Source of the DNA: Psychromonas algarum
Lineage (GTDB): Bacteria; Pseudomonadota; Gammaproteobacteria; Enterobacterales; Psychromonadaceae
Direction: 5' to 3'
DNA: 64,000 nt
Assembly (NCBI RefSeq): GCF_004376845.1
Contig: NZ_SNUW01000003.1
Location: 62,001 to 126,000 of the forward strand
Each line of letters opens with the position of its first letter. Within the stretch, counting starts at the first letter, position 1. The notes under the pieces were generated by a model. That model made no database searches. It was given only the letters and a program-made list of their open reading frames with translations, and was not told the origin of the DNA. This document shows, in pieces, positions 8,009 to 18,245 of the stretch. A program made the translations under genes and the position numbers.

Positions 8009-9058
8009 TTAACCACGACGAGCAATAACCGCTGCAGATAATTGTGCTAATAATGTTTCTGTCGCATCCCAACCAATACAAGCATCGGTAATGCTTTGGC
8101 CATAAGTTGGTGTCACGCCGTCACATAAATCTTGACGCCCTTCTACAAGATGGCTTTCTACCATTACGCCTGAAATTGCTTTATCGCCTGCGGCAATTTG
8201 TGCACAAACATCAGTACAAACTTTCATTTGGTTTTCAAATTTTTTCTCTGAGTTTGCATGACTAAAATCAATCATTATCTTTTCAGGTAAACCTGATTTT
8301 TGTAAATCTTGTTTAATAGAAGCAACATCTTCTGCGCTATAGTTCGGTTTTTTACCACCACGTAAAATAATATGACAGTCTGGATTACCCGCTGTTTCAA
8401 CAATCGCACTGTGACCAAATTTATTTACTGATAAAAAGTGATGCGATGCATTCGCTGCACCAATCGCATCCACAGCAACTTTGATCGTACCATCGGTGCC
8501 ATTTTTAAAACCAACAGGGCATGATAAACCAGAAGCTAATTCACGGTGAACTTGAGATTCAGTTGTACGAGCACCGATTGCTCCCCATGACATTAAATCT
8601 GCAACATATTGTGGTGTTATCATATCTAGGAACTCAGTTGCAGCAGGCACACCCATAGCGGTAATATCTAATAATAATTTACGGCCTGTACGTAAACCTT
8701 TATTAATATTAAAAGTACCATTTAATTCAGGATCATTAATTAGACCTTTCCAGCCCACTGTAGTACGCGGTTTCTCAAAATAAACACGCATAACCACTTC
8801 TAATGAATCTTTATATTTTTCACGTAATGGGGCTAATTTTGCAGCATAATCAAGTGCTGCTTTTGTATCATGAATTGAACAAGGACCAATAATCACTAAA
8901 ACACGATCAGATTTATCGCTTAAAATGTCACTAATTGCTTCACGAGAGCCTGCCACTGTGCGGCTAATTGCTTTCGTTGATGGGAATTTTTCTAACAAAG
9001 CGATTGGGGGTAATAACTCTTTTATTGCAGTAATATTTACGTCATCTGTTTTAATCAT
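8009..9058 (-). CDS. aroG: 3-deoxy-7-phosphoheptulonate synthase (DAHP synthase, class I)
   Basis: 349 residues, nearly collinear with E. coli AroG: ELLPPIALLEKFP, VIIGPCSIHD, MRVYFEKPRTTVGWKGLIND, EFLDMITPQYVADLMSWGA, LRGGKKPNY, MIDFSHANS and GVMVESHLVEG. It condenses PEP with erythrose 4-phosphate, the first step of aromatic amino acid synthesis. The N-terminal extension before the barrel, which carries the feedback site in the E. coli isozymes, is present; whether Phe, Tyr or Trp inhibits it cannot be read safely, though overall it is closest to AroG. A TyrR-like operator lies 50-80 bp upstream, and the gene has its own terminator. Confidence 0.95.
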   Translation of the reverse strand: MIKTDDVNITAIKELLPPIALLEKFPSTKAISRTVAGSREAISDILSDKSDRVLVIIGPCSIHDTKAALDYAAKLAPLREKYKDSLEVVMRVYFEKPRTTVGWKGLINDPELNGTFNINKGLRTGRKLLLDITAMGVPAATEFLDMITPQYVADLMSWGAIGARTTESQVHRELASGLSCPVGFKNGTDGTIKVAVDAIGAANASHHFLSVNKFGHSAIVETAGNPDCHIILRGGKKPNYSAEDVASIKQDLQKSGLPEKIMIDFSHANSEKKFENQMKVCTDVCAQIAAGDKAISGVMVESHLVEGRQDLCDGVTPTYGQSITDACIGWDATETLLAQLSAAVIARRG

Positions 9059-9107
9059 AATTTTTCCATGGCACTTTCTGTGCTTATAGTTAGTATTTCA
9101 ATTTCAT

Positions 9108-9137
9108 GAATATGTGTTCATTATTTTACACATATTC
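9108..9137. promoter_or_regulatory. Inverted repeat with TyrR-like box upstream of aroG
   Basis: GAATATGTGT (9108-9117) and ACACATATTC (9128-9137) are perfect 10-bp arms around a 10-nt spacer. Inside, 9113-9130 has the TyrR spacing (TGT, N12, ACA); its right half TTTACA is exact and its left half TGTGTT is degenerate. No T tract follows, so an operator is more likely than a terminator. The TyrR assignment is inferred from the target gene. Confidence 0.5.
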
Positions 9138-9171
9138 TGGTTTAATTTAGGCATCAATTTGCCTTATTGTA

Positions 9172-10419
9172 TTAATCCATTAAAGGACTGTAAGGCTCAA
9201 CAACTACCTTTTCACCTACCGAGACATTACCTCTATCTTGCTCCAGTACGATAAAGCAATTAGATTGGCTCATTGAGCTAAATACACCAGAACCTTGACT
9301 GCCTGTTGTATTAACAATTAATTGCCCTTGCTCGTTGACTGAATAAGTCCCACGTTGAAAATCAGTTCGTCCTGGGGCTTTAGATAATGCATCCCGACAT
9401 ATCGCATTAAAGCGCACAGCCGGTTTTATTTTCTCCCCACACATTTTAGCCATTGCCGGTACAGCTAGTTGGTATAGAGTGACGATAGCGGAAACAGGAT
9501 TTCCTGGCAACCCAAAAAAGATACTGTTTTGTAACTTACCAAAAGCAAATGGTTTTCCTGGTTTAATCGCTAATTTCCAAAAACCAATTTCCCCTATTTC
9601 ATTTAAAACATCTTTAATAAAATCTGCTTCGCCAACTGAAACACCGCCACTAGTGATCACAACATTAGCTTGTTGGTCAGCTTGAATCATAGCATCTCGA
9701 ATCAAGGTATAATCATCTTTAATAATACCAAAATCGATCACTTCAACGTTAAGTCGAGATAACAAAGCAATAATACTATATCGATTACTATCGTAAATAT
9801 CCCCTTGCGCTAATGGCTCTCCTAAACTTTTTAGTTCATCACCAGAAGAAAGCACCGCCACTTTTAATTTTCGATACACTGCAACAGTTGCAATACCCAA
9901 TGAAGCTAAAAGCGGGATATCACGTGGAGTTAATTTGTGACCTTGTTGTAATACTGCTTGTCCTACTGTTAAGTCTTCACCTGAAAAGCGTATATTATTG
10001 TTGACCATAGCGCTCTGTGTAAAAGTAATTGAATCACCTTCAGCAATGCACTTTTCTTGCATCACAACACAATCAACTGAATCAGGAACAACAGCGCCTG
10101 TCATAATACGAATACAACAACCGCTTTTAACTTCGCCTGTAAAAGGTGCGCCAGCAAATGATTTTCCAACTAATGTTAATTGTATTGGATTATTCTCACT
10201 ACCTTCTTTTATATCATTCGCATGTAATGCATAACCATCCATCGCTGAGTTATTAAATGGTGGAACATTTAATACTGAAACAATGTTTTCAGAAAGAGTG
10301 AAACCTAATGCTTCAGATAAAGGTAAAGTGATTGTTTCACATACATTGGATAATGAATCTTGCATTTTTTGCAATGCTTCTGATAACGGCATTAGCCCAT
10401 TTGTATCGCAACAGCTCAT
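9172..10419 (-). CDS. moeA: Molybdopterin molybdenumtransferase MoeA
   Basis: 415 residues from the ATG at 10419, which has AAGAG about 10 bases upstream; the longer frame begins at a GTG (10428) that would sit inside that site. Family marks include PPFNNSAMDGYA, RIMTGAVVPDSVDCVVMQE, GEDL, VLSSGDEL, the MoCF-like TSGGVSVGEADF and FGLPGNPVSAIVT. MoeA inserts molybdate into adenylylated molybdopterin. Unlike in E. coli, moeB is not adjacent, and no other moa or mob genes lie nearby. It is on the same strand as aroG with 113 bp between; the inverted repeat there suggests separate transcription. Confidence 0.95.
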   Translation of the reverse strand: MSCCDTNGLMPLSEALQKMQDSLSNVCETITLPLSEALGFTLSENIVSVLNVPPFNNSAMDGYALHANDIKEGSENNPIQLTLVGKSFAGAPFTGEVKSGCCIRIMTGAVVPDSVDCVVMQEKCIAEGDSITFTQSAMVNNNIRFSGEDLTVGQAVLQQGHKLTPRDIPLLASLGIATVAVYRKLKVAVLSSGDELKSLGEPLAQGDIYDSNRYSIIALLSRLNVEVIDFGIIKDDYTLIRDAMIQADQQANVVITSGGVSVGEADFIKDVLNEIGEIGFWKLAIKPGKPFAFGKLQNSIFFGLPGNPVSAIVTLYQLAVPAMAKMCGEKIKPAVRFNAICRDALSKAPGRTDFQRGTYSVNEQGQLIVNTTGSQGSGVFSSMSQSNCFIVLEQDRGNVSVGEKVVVEPYSPLMD

Positions 10420-10567
10420 AATGTTCACTCTTATTTTTATTGTTGATTAATAATCATTTTATTGTGTCTGTTTCCACTCTAGCGTGCAATTGAACAAACT
10501 AAATAATTAGCGCTAGGATCAATGAATACAGAAAAAACAGGCTTGAATGTCTTTTTTTTATGCACCT

Positions 10568-11512
10568 TTATTTATCTTCTGACTTAGTTGATAAAAAATT
10601 AGCCACTTTGATCCCTTTCAAATTGGAAAAGCAACTTTCAATTGCAGTCGCAATAAAATCTTCAATAAAAGCTAACGACTTTTGTTCTTCACGTACCGCA
10701 GCATAAAGTGTGTTCCATACGCCCTCTTTACCTAAACGACGAGCAACGACATAATCTTTTTGTAAGTATTCAAACAATGCCCAATTAGGTAAACCTGCAA
10801 CACCTCTCCCACTTGCCACTAATTGCAACATCATTAATGTCATATCAGCATGACGAATTTTAGCGGGTACCACACCAGCTGGCGTTAAGAAGTGATTAAA
10901 AATATCTAAGCGTTCTTTCTCTACAGGATAAGTGATCAAGGTTTCAGATTGTAAATCTTCAGCATCAATATAAGTTTTATTCGCTAAAACATGATGACGG
11001 CTTAATGCCAACATGGGTTGGTAACTAAATAAAGGAATATAAGTGATCCCTTCAATCTCTTGTGGATCAGAGGTCACCACTAAATCTAAGTTGCCTCTTT
11101 TTAATGCAGGTAAAGGTAAAAAGCTAAAGCCGCTGGTAAAATCTAATTCAACCTCTGGCCAACTATCACGAAAGCGATCAATCGCTGGCATTAACCATTG
11201 AAAACAAGAGTGGCATTCTATCGCCATATGTAAGCGCCCAGCATCTCCAGAAGCAAAGCGAGATAGATCTCGTTCAGCATTACGAATTTGCGGCAGAACC
11301 TGATCTGCAAGCTCTAATAAACGTAACCCAGAAATAGTAAAACGAATTGGACGTGATTTACGCATAAATAAAGAACAATTTAAACGCATCTCTAACTCTT
11401 TAAGTTGGTGCGATAAAGCCGATTGCGTGAGGTGTAATTGTTTAGCCGCTTCCACTAAACTGCCTGCTTTATTAAGTGTTGATAATGTTTTTAAGTGTTT
11501 AAATTCAATCAT
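10568..11512 (-). CDS. metR: LysR-family transcriptional activator MetR
   Basis: 314 residues. The N-terminal winged helix (IEFKHLKTLSTL, LTQSALSHQLKELE) and the effector domain text RLHMAIECHSCFQWLMPA match E. coli MetR closely along the whole length; the IECHSC segment is the MetR hallmark. MetR activates metE, metH and other methionine genes using homocysteine as co-effector. No met gene is adjacent, so it acts in trans. It is divergent from alaA across 204 bp. I could not find a clear TGAA-N5-TTCA box there. Ribosome binding site AAGGAG precedes the ATG. Confidence 0.92.
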   Translation of the reverse strand: MIEFKHLKTLSTLNKAGSLVEAAKQLHLTQSALSHQLKELEMRLNCSLFMRKSRPIRFTISGLRLLELADQVLPQIRNAERDLSRFASGDAGRLHMAIECHSCFQWLMPAIDRFRDSWPEVELDFTSGFSFLPLPALKRGNLDLVVTSDPQEIEGITYIPLFSYQPMLALSRHHVLANKTYIDAEDLQSETLITYPVEKERLDIFNHFLTPAGVVPAKIRHADMTLMMLQLVASGRGVAGLPNWALFEYLQKDYVVARRLGKEGVWNTLYAAVREEQKSLAFIEDFIATAIESCFSNLKGIKVANFLSTKSEDK

Positions 11513-11716
11513 AAGGAGTCCAAATAAAGCATAAAAAGAATAGTAAATTAAGCAAAGTTCATTATATTAATCAATTTTACTGAATGATTGAATTTAATTA
11601 ATAATTATCTGCATTTACTTTCACATATTTTTTATTTCAACTTCACTAAATCAGTTAGATGAGGTACTTTATCCGACTGTTCCAAGCACTATGTAAATTA
11701 GTTTTAAGGGGTTTAA

Positions 11717-12925
11717 ATGTATATTCGTTCAAACAAATTAGATAATGTCTGTTATGACATTCGCGGTCCTGTATTAAAACAAGCGCTAAAATTAGAAGAT
11801 GAAGGTCAGCGCATTCTTAAATTAAATATAGGTAACCCCGCCTCATTTGGTTTTGAAGCCCCAGAAGAAGTATTAATGGATGTGATCAAGCATTTACCAA
11901 CGAGCCAAGGTTACTGTGATAGCAAAGGGTTATTTTCGGCTCGTAAAGCGGTTATGCAACATTATCAAGGCAAAGGTTTATTATCTTTAGACACAGATGA
12001 TATTTATATCGGTAATGGTGTAAGTGAACTTATCGTAATGGCGATGCAAGGTTTATTAAATAATGGTGACGAAATTTTAATACCTGCACCTGATTACCCA
12101 CTATGGACAGCTGCAGCAAATTTATCTGGTGGTAAAGCCGTTCATTATGTTTGTGATGAAGAATCTGACTGGTTTCCAGATATTGATGATATTAAATCAA
12201 AGATCACTTCTCGCACCAAGGGTATTGTTTTAATTAATCCTAATAATCCAACGGGTGCCGTTTATAGTAAAGATTTGTTAGAGCAGATTGTTGAGTTAGC
12301 ACGTCAACATAACTTAATTGTTTTCTCTGATGAGATTTACTCAAAAATTGTTTACGACGATGCGGTACATATCCCATTAGCAACCTTAGCTGACGATATT
12401 TTAATTGTTACTTTTGACGGATTATCAAAAGCTTACCGTGTATGTGGGTTCCGTGTAGGTTGGATGATGATCAGCGGAGCAAAAAAACAAGCACGAGATT
12501 ATATCTCTGGTATAGAGATCCTCGCCAGCATGCGCTTATGTGCCAATGTACCCATGCAACATGCAATTCAAACTTCTTTGGGTGGTTATCAAAGCATTAA
12601 TGAATTAACCGTTCCCGGTGGACGTTTGTATGATCAAACACAAACAGCTTGGAAGTTAATTAATGATATTCCAGGATTAAGCTGTACCAAACCCAAAGGC
12701 GCTTTATACCTGTTCCCTAAATTAGACTCAAAACGTTTTAATATTAAAGATGATCAGCGTTTTGCCATGGATTTATTAGTAGAAGAAAAAATATTAATAG
12801 TACAAGGCACAGGCTTTAACTGGCATAAACCGGATCACTTCCGTATTGTATGTTTACCTCGAGTTGATGAAATAACAACAGCGATTCAGAAAATCGGTCG
12901 CTTCTTAGATGGATACAGTCAGTAG
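11717..12925 (+). CDS. alaA: Glutamate-pyruvate aminotransferase AlaA
   Basis: 402 residues, a class I fold aminotransferase of the YfbQ/AlaA group. Recognisable parts are LNIGNPASFGF, the PNNPTGAVY substrate loop, SDEIYSKI and the PLP lysine in GLSKAYRVCGFRVGW (Lys238). The enzyme makes alanine from pyruvate with glutamate as donor. AAGGGG lies 8 bases before the ATG. It is transcribed alone, with its own terminator, divergently from metR. Confidence 0.95.
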   Translation: MYIRSNKLDNVCYDIRGPVLKQALKLEDEGQRILKLNIGNPASFGFEAPEEVLMDVIKHLPTSQGYCDSKGLFSARKAVMQHYQGKGLLSLDTDDIYIGNGVSELIVMAMQGLLNNGDEILIPAPDYPLWTAAANLSGGKAVHYVCDEESDWFPDIDDIKSKITSRTKGIVLINPNNPTGAVYSKDLLEQIVELARQHNLIVFSDEIYSKIVYDDAVHIPLATLADDILIVTFDGLSKAYRVCGFRVGWMMISGAKKQARDYISGIEILASMRLCANVPMQHAIQTSLGGYQSINELTVPGGRLYDQTQTAWKLINDIPGLSCTKPKGALYLFPKLDSKRFNIKDDQRFAMDLLVEEKILIVQGTGFNWHKPDHFRIVCLPRVDEITTAIQKIGRFLDGYSQ

Positions 12926-12938
12926 ATATAAAGTTCAA

Positions 12939-12968
12939 CAACCACCCGCTAAAATAGGTGGTTGTTTC
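12939..12968 (+). terminator. Terminator of alaA
   Basis: Perfect 8-bp arms CAACCACC (12939-12946) and GGTGGTTG (12957-12964) with a 10-nt loop, followed by TTTC. It starts 14 bases after the stop codon. Confidence 0.85.
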
Positions 12969-13057
12969 ATTTTCAAAACTTATAATTAAAAAGCGAGTTG
13001 TTTTAACTGCTAAAGTAGATCAGCTATTGACTACGATTGGTATCAGTCACTTCAATG

Positions 13058-13303
13058 TTAGCTATTTAATTTTTTAGATCGAAAAGAGTTAGCAAATAGA
13101 GTTAATCCTCCACCAAAAAATAATGCCAGCATAGACAGCCCTATTCTTGCTTCTGTTACATAACCTACCGTTAATAATAAAATACCAACTATCATTAAGC
13201 TTACCCCAATCACTAAACATACGCCTGGATAACGGCTTAACAAAGAACGAGAATGCTTTCTGTGGCTTCCTGCTTTACGTTTATATTTTTTAGCTGACAT
13301 CAC
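13058..13303 (-). CDS. Small two-helix membrane protein, unknown
   Basis: 81 residues. The first 25 are strongly basic (KKYKRKAGSHRKHSR). Two hydrophobic helices follow, about 28-47 and 53-70, then a short basic tail. The layout suggests a cytoplasmic N-terminus by the positive-inside rule. I do not recognise a family. It stands between convergent alaA and the 3' end of rlmM with gene-free DNA on both sides. The frame is open, and the composition is typical of an inner membrane protein, so it is probably real. Confidence 0.6.
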   Translation of the reverse strand: MMSAKKYKRKAGSHRKHSRSLLSRYPGVCLVIGVSLMIVGILLLTVGYVTEARIGLSMLALFFGGGLTLFANSFRSKKLNS

Positions 13304-13612
13304 TATTTACTCCATTCTACAGTTTCATCAAACCTATTGTTATAATACAAAATAGATTCTCTAAAATCGCATGTCAGATCACGCATTGAGGTTAAATTTG
13401 AATTAATTATTACCAACTTAACTATTGCGGATAACTAAAGTATTGCTTTAATAAATGGAATGGTAATAGGTAGAATAACAATGTGGAATGGATTAATAAT
13501 AAAGCTTAAACCACTCATGTTAGATTATGGCGGCTAAGCAATATTAAGGCAGTAAAGATAAGATAAATTTGTGGTTAATCTGCTCTTATTTTTATCTGCT
13601 TATTGGCTGTAA
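13304..13612. other. Gene-free stretch downstream of rlmM
   Basis: About 309 bp with no credible gene. An 18-codon frame from an ATG at 13481 lacks a good ribosome binding site. Complementary 8-mers TATTACCA and TGGTAATA lie some 50 bp apart, too far for a clear terminator. It must hold the promoter of the small membrane protein gene and the 3' end of the hemA operon transcript. Confidence 0.5.
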
Positions 13613-14701
13613 TTAGGATAATGGGCCATACAGTTTATCCGTTAAGCGCACGTGTACTGTTATTTCTTCTCGATCATGATACAAGTGTTTTGCTTGTAGC
13701 TCATAGTTAAACCCGGCTTCATCAATCATATCAGTTAATATTTTTAAATCGTCTGTCGCTTCTTGATAGCGTTGTTTCATTGGTAGCTTAAGATTGAAAA
13801 TAGCTTCGTTACACCACCCCTCAATTAACCACTTTGCCATTAACTTCGCAACACGTTTAGGTTTTTCAATCATGTCGCAGACTAACCAATGAATATTTTT
13901 ACGTTCTGGCTCAAATTTAAAGCCATCTTCCATATAATGGGTCACTTGCCCTGTTTCCATTAAACTTTCGGCCATTGCACCATTATCAACACAACTTACA
14001 AACATGCCTCGACGTACAAGTTGATAGGTCCAACCACCGGGACAAGCCCCAAGATCCACAGCACGAAGACCTGAGTGAGCACGCAACTCTTGCTCTTCTT
14101 TGCTTAAAAATGTTTGAAAGGCTTCATCAAGCTTTAAAGTTGAACGACTTGGAGCTTCATTGGGGAAACGTAATCGCATGATCCCCATATGTTCATTACT
14201 ACGATTATTAGGGATAGAATAACCAACGTAAGCTGTTTCATAATCCATAAAGCAAACATGCAAACGTTGTTTTTTCGGATTTTCTTTATTAGTTAAATTA
14301 TTTTTCTGTTTCAACTTCTGCCTAAACGGTACAGTAAATTTACGGCAGAAAGTCAGTAAAGGTTTAGTTTCATCACCTTCAGGACATTCAACGTAAACAT
14401 CACCTGACATAGGTAAGTTTCTTGTCACTTCTAAAATAGGACTAATACGATCTTCTGCGGGTAAATTTTCTAGTAGTTCAACAGCAACAATCATTTGTCG
14501 AGCAAAAATAAGTTGAGCAAAATTAAGCTGTTGCGCTAATGACTCAACTTGTGAGGGATCGTAACAATGATATAAAACAAAACCGCTATTTTTTAATGTT
14601 TTAACATAACCAAAAACGTCTAACTCACTCGCTTTTGCTTGGATCTCATTTGCACAGTCATTTTCAAAACCTGGACGACAATATAATAGAATACCTAACA
14701 T
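13613..14701 (-). CDS. rlmM: 23S rRNA 2'-O-ribose C2498 methyltransferase RlmM
   Basis: 362 residues. An N-terminal THUMP-like half (LLYCRPGFENDCANEI) precedes a Rossmann methyltransferase half with VDLGACPGGWTYQLVRRG (SAM motif), WLVCDMIEKP (catalytic Asp) and FNLKLPMKQRY (catalytic Lys). It methylates C2498 in the peptidyl transferase centre region of 23S rRNA. It follows ygdD by 34 bp on the same strand, the same neighbour as in E. coli, and is the last gene of the long hemA operon. Confidence 0.95.
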   Translation of the reverse strand: MLGILLYCRPGFENDCANEIQAKASELDVFGYVKTLKNSGFVLYHCYDPSQVESLAQQLNFAQLIFARQMIVAVELLENLPAEDRISPILEVTRNLPMSGDVYVECPEGDETKPLLTFCRKFTVPFRQKLKQKNNLTNKENPKKQRLHVCFMDYETAYVGYSIPNNRSNEHMGIMRLRFPNEAPSRSTLKLDEAFQTFLSKEEQELRAHSGLRAVDLGACPGGWTYQLVRRGMFVSCVDNGAMAESLMETGQVTHYMEDGFKFEPERKNIHWLVCDMIEKPKRVAKLMAKWLIEGWCNEAIFNLKLPMKQRYQEATDDLKILTDMIDEAGFNYELQAKHLYHDREEITVHVRLTDKLYGPLS

Positions 14702-14735
14702 ACAAACCTCAATTTATTCACTCTAGAATAAACCT

Positions 14736-15149
14736 TTATTTTTGTTTAAATAACATAGCAAAGCCAAGGCACAACCATGCACAAATAAGTAATAGACCAC
14801 CCAATGGGGTGATCAAAACAAGTAACTTAGTACCAGCAAAAACCAAATAATACAAACTACCACTAAAGCACAAAATACCTAGAGTAAAACACCATAAACT
14901 GAAAGAAATCAAAGTGCGAGAAATAGATTTCCCAACAAATACTGAGTTTAATAATGAAACAATTAATAAGCTAATTGCATGAAACAACTGATATTGTGCA
15001 GCTAGTTGTACTTGTGATATTCGAGCGGCACTTGCCCATGCAGATAAACCATGACTTGCATAAGCCCCAAACATAACCGCAGAGGCCCCCAAGAAGGCAG
15101 CAACAGCAATAAAGAAACGGGTTTGATTAGATAACGTAATCGATGGCAT
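14736..15149 (-). CDS. ygdD: YgdD family inner membrane protein (DUF423/UPF0382)
   Basis: 137 residues from the ATG at 15149; a TTG at 15167, directly against the kdsA stop, would add six residues. Four hydrophobic helices are visible. The family text FGAYASHGL, QYQLFHAISLL, LCFSGSLYYL and TPLGGLLLI matches DUF423. The function is unknown. It lies between kdsA and rlmM, with which it is conserved in other gammaproteobacteria. The ribosome binding site for either start is weak, so translation may be coupled to kdsA. Confidence 0.85.
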   Translation of the reverse strand: MPSITLSNQTRFFIAVAAFLGASAVMFGAYASHGLSAWASAARISQVQLAAQYQLFHAISLLIVSLLNSVFVGKSISRTLISFSLWCFTLGILCFSGSLYYLVFAGTKLLVLITPLGGLLLICAWLCLGFAMLFKQK

Positions 15150-15167
15150 GAGTTTATTGTCTACCAA

Positions 15168-16025
<858 letters not shown>

Positions 16026-16065
16026 TTAGTGACGACTTTAACTAACAAAGTCTAATTTTGTTGAA

Positions 16066-16980
16066 TTAATGGATAGTTTGAGTAATTAGCTCATCACCCA
16101 TTTGTGTAATTTGTAATTTTAATAAATTAACAATCGGATCTTCCGGGCACTGCTCAATGAAAAAAGTAAAATCATTACAAGCTAACTGAAAACAATCTAA
16201 TTGTTGAAATAAAAAACCACGGTCTCGTACTTCAAACGCATCATCAGGATCCAGTCGTAATAAAATATCACTACATAATAATGCTAACTCAATTTTTTCA
16301 GATTGAATATAAGCCGCTTTTAGTACATTTACGTAACGCTTAATGATGGTTTCATTATTATCAGCTTCTAACATATTTGAAGTTAAACGAGCATGGTTGC
16401 CTAATTGACCACGAACTTTTAATTCTAGGTGTTTGCGATCAACCAATTCACCATTAAAAGGGTCAACATAAAGCGATTCATTATCTATGTTAACTTTGAC
16501 AATAAAACCACTAGGGAAACAGATCCCCTGCGCAATAAAGCCAGTCTCTTTAAGCATTTCAATTAATAAAATACCTAAACTGATAGGCACACCTTTACGG
16601 CGAGATAAAACTTTAGAGAGCAATGCATTTTTAACTTTAAAAAAAGCTTTCCAATCACCACTAAAACCTTGAGTTTTATAAACACTATCTAATAAAGCTT
16701 GTAGTTTATCTTTGTTAATTTCAGTGTTGTTTTTTAATTGTGATTTTAAAACAATCATTTGCAAACGTAATGCATCATTAAATTTAACAATAGATTGACC
16801 TGTTATTTCAGATTCAGCCATGCTCGCTAACTGTAAAAGCGAAAAATTATTGTAGTCTATACCTTCAAAAATGAAGTTTGTTTTAGTTTCTTCAACTTGT
16901 GTTTCATTAACAATTAATTCTTCCGTAATTGCTTGTTCAATTCCATTCTGCTCAAGGGCAATTTGCTCATCTAATTCCAT
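16066..16980 (-). CDS. sirB1: SirB1 family protein (transglutaminase-like plus TPR-like region)
   Basis: 304 residues. A 50-residue acidic N-terminal extension precedes the conserved core SLLQLASMAE, then KNALLSKVLSRRKGVPISLGILLIEM, which is the transglutaminase-like segment of the SirB1/YchA family. The C-terminal 80 residues form helical repeats. The molecular role is not established; the family is fixed in this operon position between prmC/sirB2 and kdsA in gammaproteobacteria. The extension is longer than in E. coli YchA (about 270 residues). Confidence 0.88.
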   Translation of the reverse strand: MELDEQIALEQNGIEQAITEELIVNETQVEETKTNFIFEGIDYNNFSLLQLASMAESEITGQSIVKFNDALRLQMIVLKSQLKNNTEINKDKLQALLDSVYKTQGFSGDWKAFFKVKNALLSKVLSRRKGVPISLGILLIEMLKETGFIAQGICFPSGFIVKVNIDNESLYVDPFNGELVDRKHLELKVRGQLGNHARLTSNMLEADNNETIIKRYVNVLKAAYIQSEKIELALLCSDILLRLDPDDAFEVRDRGFLFQQLDCFQLACNDFTFFIEQCPEDPIVNLLKLQITQMGDELITQTIH

Positions 16981-16983
16981 GCT

Positions 16984-17370
16984 TTATCCCACTAATAAAA
17001 TGGCCTGTTTGGTGATGGCTAATTTAGCAATAAAAGCGAGCCACCCAAAAGCACCGATAAATGTAATCCACTGAATATGTGTTTTTGTTTTCTCATTTAA
17101 TGCCACTTGCACCATGATAAAGTAAGCCGCAAACGCAATTAACTTCTCTAACAACCAAGCATTGCCTGTGGCAAATGGATTTAAGTGTAAATATCCCATC
17201 AAACCTAACCCTAAGGCAATAATAGTAAAGGTTGAATGCAACTGAATTTTTTTAAAAACAACTTTTTGTGAATTTGCATTATTTGTTTTTAACCAATAAA
17301 AACGAACAATAAATAAAATGACAGCGATTAAAATAAATGTCATATGTGCATGTTTTAAAATTGAATACAT
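16984..17370 (-). CDS. sirB2: SirB2 family inner membrane protein (YchQ)
   Basis: 128 residues with four hydrophobic helices. The first (HAHMTFILIAVILFIVRFYW) and the motif around LLEKLIAFAAYFIMVQVAL match the SirB2/YchQ group. The function is unknown despite the historical name (suspected Salmonella invasion regulator). It ends 3 bp before sirB1 and starts 17 bp after prmC, so it is clearly co-transcribed. Confidence 0.88.
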   Translation of the reverse strand: MYSILKHAHMTFILIAVILFIVRFYWLKTNNANSQKVVFKKIQLHSTFTIIALGLGLMGYLHLNPFATGNAWLLEKLIAFAAYFIMVQVALNEKTKTHIQWITFIGAFGWLAFIAKLAITKQAILLVG

Positions 17371-17387
17371 ATTTTCCCTAAGTGTAT

Positions 17388-18245
17388 TTAAATAGTTACT
17401 TCTTTATGCGTTAATGCATAACCTAACGTAACACGGTCATTTTGACCATAATCTTGGTGTGTTGTGATGCTTGCAAAACCATTCTTCTTTAATAAATCTT
17501 GTACTGCACTTGCTTGTTCAAATCCATGTTCAAACAATAAACAACCACCTACTTTTAAATATAATTTTGCTTGTTCACAGATATGACGAATATCTGATAA
17601 ACCTTGTTCATTTGCGACTAACGCTGAAATCGGCTCAAAACGCACATCACCTTGATGCAGGTGTTTATCATCAGCATCAATATAAGGTGGATTGCTAACA
17701 ATTATATCAAACCGACCTTGCACATTATTAAACCAATTACTTTGTTGAACAATGACATTTTTAAGCTGTAAATTATCAACATTTTCTAGAGCTAGCTTAA
17801 CTGCTTCTTCGCTTTTATCTACCGCGACACAAGTTGCATTAGGTAATTCACTTGCAAGCGCTAAGATAATAGCACCAGTGCCTGTACCTAAGTCGAGTAT
17901 ATGAGCATCATGACTCATCTTTTGTTGTACAATATCAAGTGCGACTTCTACTAATATTTCAGTATCAGGCCTTGGGATTAAAGTACTATTATTTACTTTT
18001 AACGGCAGGGACCAAAATTCTCTCTCTCCCGTTAAATGAGCAACCGGTATTCCCTTTATTCTCTGCTCAATTAATGCTTTGAAACCTAATGTTTGCTGCT
18101 CTGTTAATTCTCGCTCAGGCCAAGTCATTAAATAAATAGTTTGTTTATCTAATACAAAAGCAAGTAATACTTGTGCATCTAATAATGCAGAATCACTGTT
18201 GCTCAGAGTTGACTCTGCCCATGTTAATGCTTGATCAATACGCAA
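17388..18245 (-). CDS. prmC: Release factor glutamine methyltransferase PrmC (HemK)
   Basis: 285 residues. The N-terminal helical domain (about 1-80) is followed by a Rossmann methyltransferase with motif I ILDLGTGTGAIILAL and the catalytic NPPY (in VSNPPYID). It N5-methylates the Gln of the GGQ loop in RF1 and RF2. Its start is directly next to the prfA stop (18245/18246), the standard prfA-prmC coupling with its own substrate. Confidence 0.97.
   Translation of the reverse strand: MRIDQALTWAESTLSNSDSALLDAQVLLAFVLDKQTIYLMTWPERELTEQQTLGFKALIEQRIKGIPVAHLTGEREFWSLPLKVNNSTLIPRPDTEILVEVALDIVQQKMSHDAHILDLGTGTGAIILALASELPNATCVAVDKSEEAVKLALENVDNLQLKNVIVQQSNWFNNVQGRFDIIVSNPPYIDADDKHLHQGDVRFEPISALVANEQGLSDIRHICEQAKLYLKVGGCLLFEHGFEQASAVQDLLKKNGFASITTHQDYGQNDRVTLGYALTHKEVTI

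Noticed and set aside
11513-11716. MetR box between metR and alaA
   Set aside because: Several TGAA/TTCA half-sites occur, but none has the right spacing and orientation.
13481-13537. 18-codon ORF in the gap after rlmM
   Set aside because: Too short, no good ribosome binding site, no recognisable sequence.
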